A DNA stretch of 64,000 nt, taken from contig NC_071349.1 of the NCBI RefSeq assembly GCF_027744825.2, positions 1,240,001 to 1,304,000 on the forward strand. Reading direction: 5' to 3'. The first letter of the stretch is position 1. Every line of letters begins with the position of its first letter. A program made the translations under genes and the position numbers. The notes under the pieces were generated by a model, which had not been told where the DNA came from, did not search any database, and saw only the letters and a program-made list of their open reading frames with translations. The stretch comes from Synchiropus splendidus (Eukaryota; Chordata; Actinopteri; Syngnathiformes; Callionymidae). Shown here piece after piece: positions 60,001 through 64,000 of this stretch.

Positions 60001-60635
60001 TCCCACTATAGCAGAAAGGGTCTTTCTCGTAGTTGCACATCATATCTAAGCTGTCTGAAGTGTTTTTCGAAAGTTTTCAACATTTTTATGTTTGGTGTTC
60101 CTGAATCGACCTTTTCTCAGGCTGAAAACACATTTTACACATTGTGCCATAACTTTGCAGGAAAGCTTCAGAACATGAATTTTTCACCTCCCACTATAGC
60201 AGAAAGGGTCTTTCTAGTAGTTGCACATCAAATCTAAGCTGTCTGAAGTGTTTTTCCAAAGTTATCTACATTTTGATGTTTGGCGTTCGGGAATCGACCT
60301 TATCTGAGGCTGAAAACGTGTTTTCTGCATTGTGTCATAACTTTGCAGGGAAGCTTCAGAACATGAAATTTTCACCTCCCACTATATCAGAAAGGGTATT
60401 TCTAATAGTTGCACATCAAATCTAAGTAGTCTGAAATGTTTTTCCAAAGTTATCAACATTCTTATGTTTGGCGTTCCGGAATGAACCTTATCTCAGACTG
60501 AAAACGTGTTTTCAGCATTGTGCCATAACTTTGCAGGGAAACTTCAGAACATGAAATTTTCACGTCCGACTATAGCAGAAAGGTTCTTTCTAGTAGTTGC
60601 ACATCAAATCTAAGCTGTTTGAAGTGTTTTTCCAA

Positions 60636-60641
60636 AGTTCC
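60636..60641 (+). other. 24-bp deletion junction, right-flank homologue
   Basis: Here the junction reads CCAAAGTTCCAGAAAC, one base different from the left-flank copies but with the same 24 bp missing. It links the right flank of the window to the left flank by common descent. Confidence 0.83.
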
Positions 60642-62279
60642 AGAAACAACCTTATCTCAGGCTGAAAACGCGTTTTGCGCAATTTGCCATAACTTTGCAG
60701 GAAAGCCTCAGAACATGAAATTTTCACCTCCCACTATAGCAGAAAGGGTCTTTCCAGTAGTTGCACATCAAATATAAGCTGTCTGAAGTGTTTTTCCAAA
60801 GTTATCAACATTTTTATTTTTGGCGTCCTGGAACCCACCTTATCTCAGGCTGAAAACGCGTTTTCTGCATTGTGCCATAACTTTGCAGGGCGACTTCTGA
60901 ACATGAAATTTTCTCCTCCCACTATATCAGAAAGGGTATTTCTAGTAGTTGCACATCAAATCTAAGTTGTCTGAAGTGTTTTTCCAAAGTTATCAACATT
61001 CTTATGTTTGGCGTTCCGGAATCAACCTTATCTCAAGCTGAAAACGCGTTTTACGCAATTTGCCATAACTTTGCAGGAAAGCCTCAGAACATGAAATTTT
61101 CACCTCCCACTATAGCAGATAGGGTCTTTCTGGTAGTTGCACATCAAATCTAAGCTGTCTGAAGTGTTTTTCCAAAGTTATCAACATTTTCATTTTTGGC
61201 GTTCTGGAACCCACCTTATCTCAGGCTGAAAACGCGTTTTCTGCATTGTGCCATAACTTTGCAGGGCGACTTCAGAACATGAAATTTTCTCCTCCCACTA
61301 TATCAGAAAGGGTCTTTCTAGTAGTTGCACATCAAATCTAAGCTGTCTGAAGTGTTTTTCGAAAGTTATCAACATTTTTATGTTTGGCGTTCCGGAACCC
61401 ACCTTATCTCTGCCTGAAAACGCGTTTTACATATTTTGCCATAACTTTGCAGGGAAGCTTCAGAACATGAAAATTTCACCTCCCACTATAGCAGAAAGGG
61501 TCTTTCTAGTAGTTGCACATCAAATCTAAGCTGTCTGAAGTGTTTTTCCAAAGTTATCTACATTTTGATGTTTGGCGTTCCGGAATCGACCTTATCTGAC
61601 GCTGAAAACGCGTTTTCTGCATTGTGCCATAACTTTGCAGGGAAGCTTCAGAACATGATATTTTCACCTCCCACTATAGCAGAAAGGGTCTTTCTCGTAG
61701 TTGCACATCAAATCTAAGCTGTCTGAAGTGTTTTTCGAAAGTTTTCAAGATTTTTATGTTTGTTTTTCCTAAATCGACCTTATCTCAGGCCGAAAACGCG
61801 TTTTCTGCATTGTGCCATGACTTTGCAGGGAAGGTTCAGAACATGATATTTTCACCTCCCACTATAGCAGAAAGGGTCTTTCTAGTAGTTGCACATCAAA
61901 TCTAAGCTGTCTGTAGAGTTTTTCCGGAGTTATCAACATTTTTATGTTTGGCGTTCCGGAATCGACCTTATGTCAGGCAGAAAACGCGTTTTCTGCATTG
62001 TGCCATAACTTTGCAGGGAAGCTTTAGAACATGAAATTTTCTCCTCCCACTAGAGCAGAAAGGGTCTTTCTAGTAGTTGCACATCAAATCTAAGCTGTCT
62101 GAAGTGTTTTTCCAAAGTTATCAACATTTTTATTTTGGCGTTATGGAACCCACCTTATCTCAGGCTGAAAACGCATTTTACGCATTGTGCCATAACTTTG
62201 CAGGGAAGCTTCAGAACATGATATTTTCACCTCCCACTATAGCAGAAAGGGTCTTTTTAGTAGTTGCACATCAAATCTA

Positions 62280-63240
62280 AGCTGTCTGTAGAGTTTTTCC
62301 TGAGTTATCAACATTTTTATGTTTGGCGTTCTGAAATCAACCTCATCTCAGGCTGAAAACGTGTTTTACGCATTGTGCCATAACTTTGCAGGGAAGTTTC
62401 AGAACATGATATTTTCACCTCCCACTATAGCAGAATGGGTGTTTCTCGTAGTTGCACATCAAATCTAAACTGTCTGAAGTGTTTTCCAAAGTTATCAACA
62501 TTTTTATGTTTGGCGTTCTGGAAACCACCTTTTCTCAGGCTGAAAACAGGTTTTCTGCATTGTGCCATGACTTTGCAGGGATGCTTCAGAACATGAAATT
62601 TTCACCTCCCACTATAGCAGAAAGGGTCTTTCTCGTAGTTGCACATCAAATCTAAGCTGTCTGAAGTGTTTTTCGAAAGTTTTCAACATTTTTATGTTTG
62701 GTGTTCCTGAATCGACCTTTTCTCAGGCTGAAAACGCATTTTACACATTGTGCCATAACTTTGCAGGGAAGCTTCAGAACATGAAATTTTCACCTCCCAC
62801 TATAGCAGAAAGGGTCTTTCTAGTAGTTGCACATCAAATCTAAGCTGTCTGAAGTGTTTTTCCAAAGTTATCTACATTTTGATGTTTGGCGTTCCGGAAT
62901 CGACCTTATCTGACACTGAAAACGCGTTTTCTGCATTGTGCCATAACTTTGCAGGGAAGCTTCAGAACATGAAATTTTCACCTCCCATGATAGCAGAAAG
63001 GGTCTTTCGAGTAGTTGCACATCAAATCTATGCTGTCTGAAGTGTTTTTCCAAAGTTATCAACATTTTGATGTTTGGCGTTCCGGAATCGACCTTATCTG
63101 AGGATGAAAACGCGTTTTCTGCATTGTGCCAAAACTTTGTAGGTAAGCTCCAGAACATGAAATTTTCACCTCCCACTATAGCAGAAAGGGTCTTTCTAGT
63201 AGTTGCACATCAAATCGAAGCTGTCGAAAGTGTTTTTCCA
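62280..63240 (+). repeat. Right-flank segment collinear with 3829-4790
   Basis: Same monomer order and rare variants as the left segment, with CAAAACTTTGTAGGTAAGCTCC near 63130. The sequence just left of 62280 is an intact monomer, whereas the left-flank counterpart has the 64-bp deletion there. Confidence 0.82.
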
Positions 63241-64000
63241 AAGTTATCAACACTTTTATGTTTGCCGTTCCGGAATCGACCTTATCTCAGGCTGAAAGCA
63301 CGATTTACGCATTCTGCCATAACTTTGCAGGGAAGCTTCAGAACATGAAATTTTAACCTCCCACTATAGCAGAAAGGGTCTTTCTAGTAGTTGCACATCA
63401 AATCTAAGCTGTCGAAAGTGTTTTTCCAAAGTTTTCAACATTTTTATGGTTGGCGTTTCGGAATTGACCTTATCTCAGCCTGAAAACGCGCTTTACATAT
63501 TTTGCCATAACTTTGCAGGGAAGCTTCAGAACATGACATTTTCACCTCCCACTACAGCAGAAAGGGTCTTTCTAGTAGTTGCACATCAAATCTAAGCTGT
63601 CTGAAGTTGTTTTCCAAAGTTATCAACATTTTTATGTTTGGCGTTCTGGAACCCACCTTATCTCAGGCTGAAAAAGCGTTTCCTGCATTGTGGCATAACT
63701 TTGTAGGGAAGCTTCAGAACATGAAATTTTCACCTCCCACTGTAGCAGAAAGGGTCTTTCTAGTAGTTGCACATCAAATCTAAGCTGTCTGAAGTGTTTC
63801 TCCAAAGTTATCAACATTTTTATGTTTGGCGTTCAGGAACCCACCTTATCTCAGGATGAAAACGCGTTTTCTGCATTGTGCCATAACTTTGCAGGGATGC
63901 TTCAGAACATGAAATGTTCGCCTCCCACTATAGCAGATGGGGTCTTTCGAGGAGTTGCACATCAAATCTAAGCTGTCTGAAGTGTTTTTCCAAAGTTATC

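Larger units (their letters stand above)
1..64000 (+). repeat. Tandem satellite DNA array, ~188-bp monomer
   Basis: The whole window is head-to-tail copies of one monomer. Early unit starts fall at 1, 189, 376 and 564, and the same landmarks (CCTCCCACTATAGCAG, TTATCAACATTTTTATG, CCATAACTTTGCAGGGAAGC) recur about every 188 bases to the end. All copies seen are in one orientation, about 340 in total. Neither array edge lies in the window. Copies differ by point changes, single-base indels and a few larger deletions. No gene, transposon or unique sequence interrupts the array. Long arrays of nucleosome-sized monomers ordered into higher-order repeats are typical of eukaryotic centromeric or pericentromeric heterochromatin. 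I do not recognise the family, so the location and host are inferences. Confidence 0.98.
57073..64000 (+). repeat. Right-flank diverged monomers related to the left flank
   Basis: About 37 monomers with no local higher-order repeat seen. Many types match the left edge: GTCTGTAGAGTTTTTCCTGAG (59110, 59670, 62285), the 24-bp deletion monomer (60636), TTTTATTTTGGCG (about 62130), and a long collinear part 62280-63240. The array continues past the end of the window. No gene is seen. Confidence 0.8.

Noticed and set aside
1..64000. CRISPR array
   Set aside because: Repeats are 188 bp and contiguous with no unique spacers, and there are no cas genes.
1..64000. Human-type alpha satellite or telomeric repeats
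   Set aside because: The monomer length is 188, not 171, and the sequence does not resemble alpha satellite. No TTAGGG-like tandem was seen.

Overview
The window is one uninterrupted tandem satellite array. From base 1 to base 64000 it consists of about 340 head-to-tail copies of a monomer of about 188 bp, all in the same orientation. I see no gene, RNA gene, transposon, CRISPR array, bacterial operon or unique-sequence island. The monomer is about 40% GC by direct count of a representative copy (6026-6213). It carries three short perfect palindromes: TTCCGGAA, a 14-bp GAAAACGCGTTTTC, and GAAGCTTC, which contains a HindIII site. This organisation fits the centromeric or pericentromeric heterochromatin of a eukaryote. 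I do not recognise the satellite family and cannot name the species. Much of the variation between monomers looks like CpG decay to TpG or CpA, which suggests a genome that methylates cytosine, such as a vertebrate or plant. That last step is inference.

Layout. (1) 1-4442: diverged monomers plus a two-copy higher-order repeat (HOR) of 2167 bp with two internal deletions. (2) 4443-8598: mixed monomers with weaker 3-, 8- and 12-monomer echoes. (3) 8599-23648: a 7525-bp HOR in two tandem copies. Each copy is itself A-B-A (A = 2258 bp, B = 3009 bp), so the whole reads A-B-A-A-B-A. (4) 23649-36126: a mosaic of pieces of A, B and other blocks, shuffled at several offsets, with a local 564-bp duplication. 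(5) 36127-42886: a 3380-bp (18-monomer) block duplicated in tandem. (6) 42887-48609: diverged monomers with no obvious HOR. (7) 48610-57072: a 2821-bp (15-monomer) HOR in three almost identical copies. (8) 57073-64000: diverged monomers that share specific rearrangements and about 1 kb of collinear sequence with the left edge.

The layout suggests recently homogenised HOR blocks lying inside an older layer whose remnants are seen at both ends. The only open reading frames are short (about 110 codons at most) and come from the repeat itself: 188 is not a multiple of 3, and a stop recurs near monomer position 57. Nothing here supports a protein product. The interest lies in the nested repeat architecture, the dyad content, the CpG-linked variation and the record of unequal exchange and conversion.
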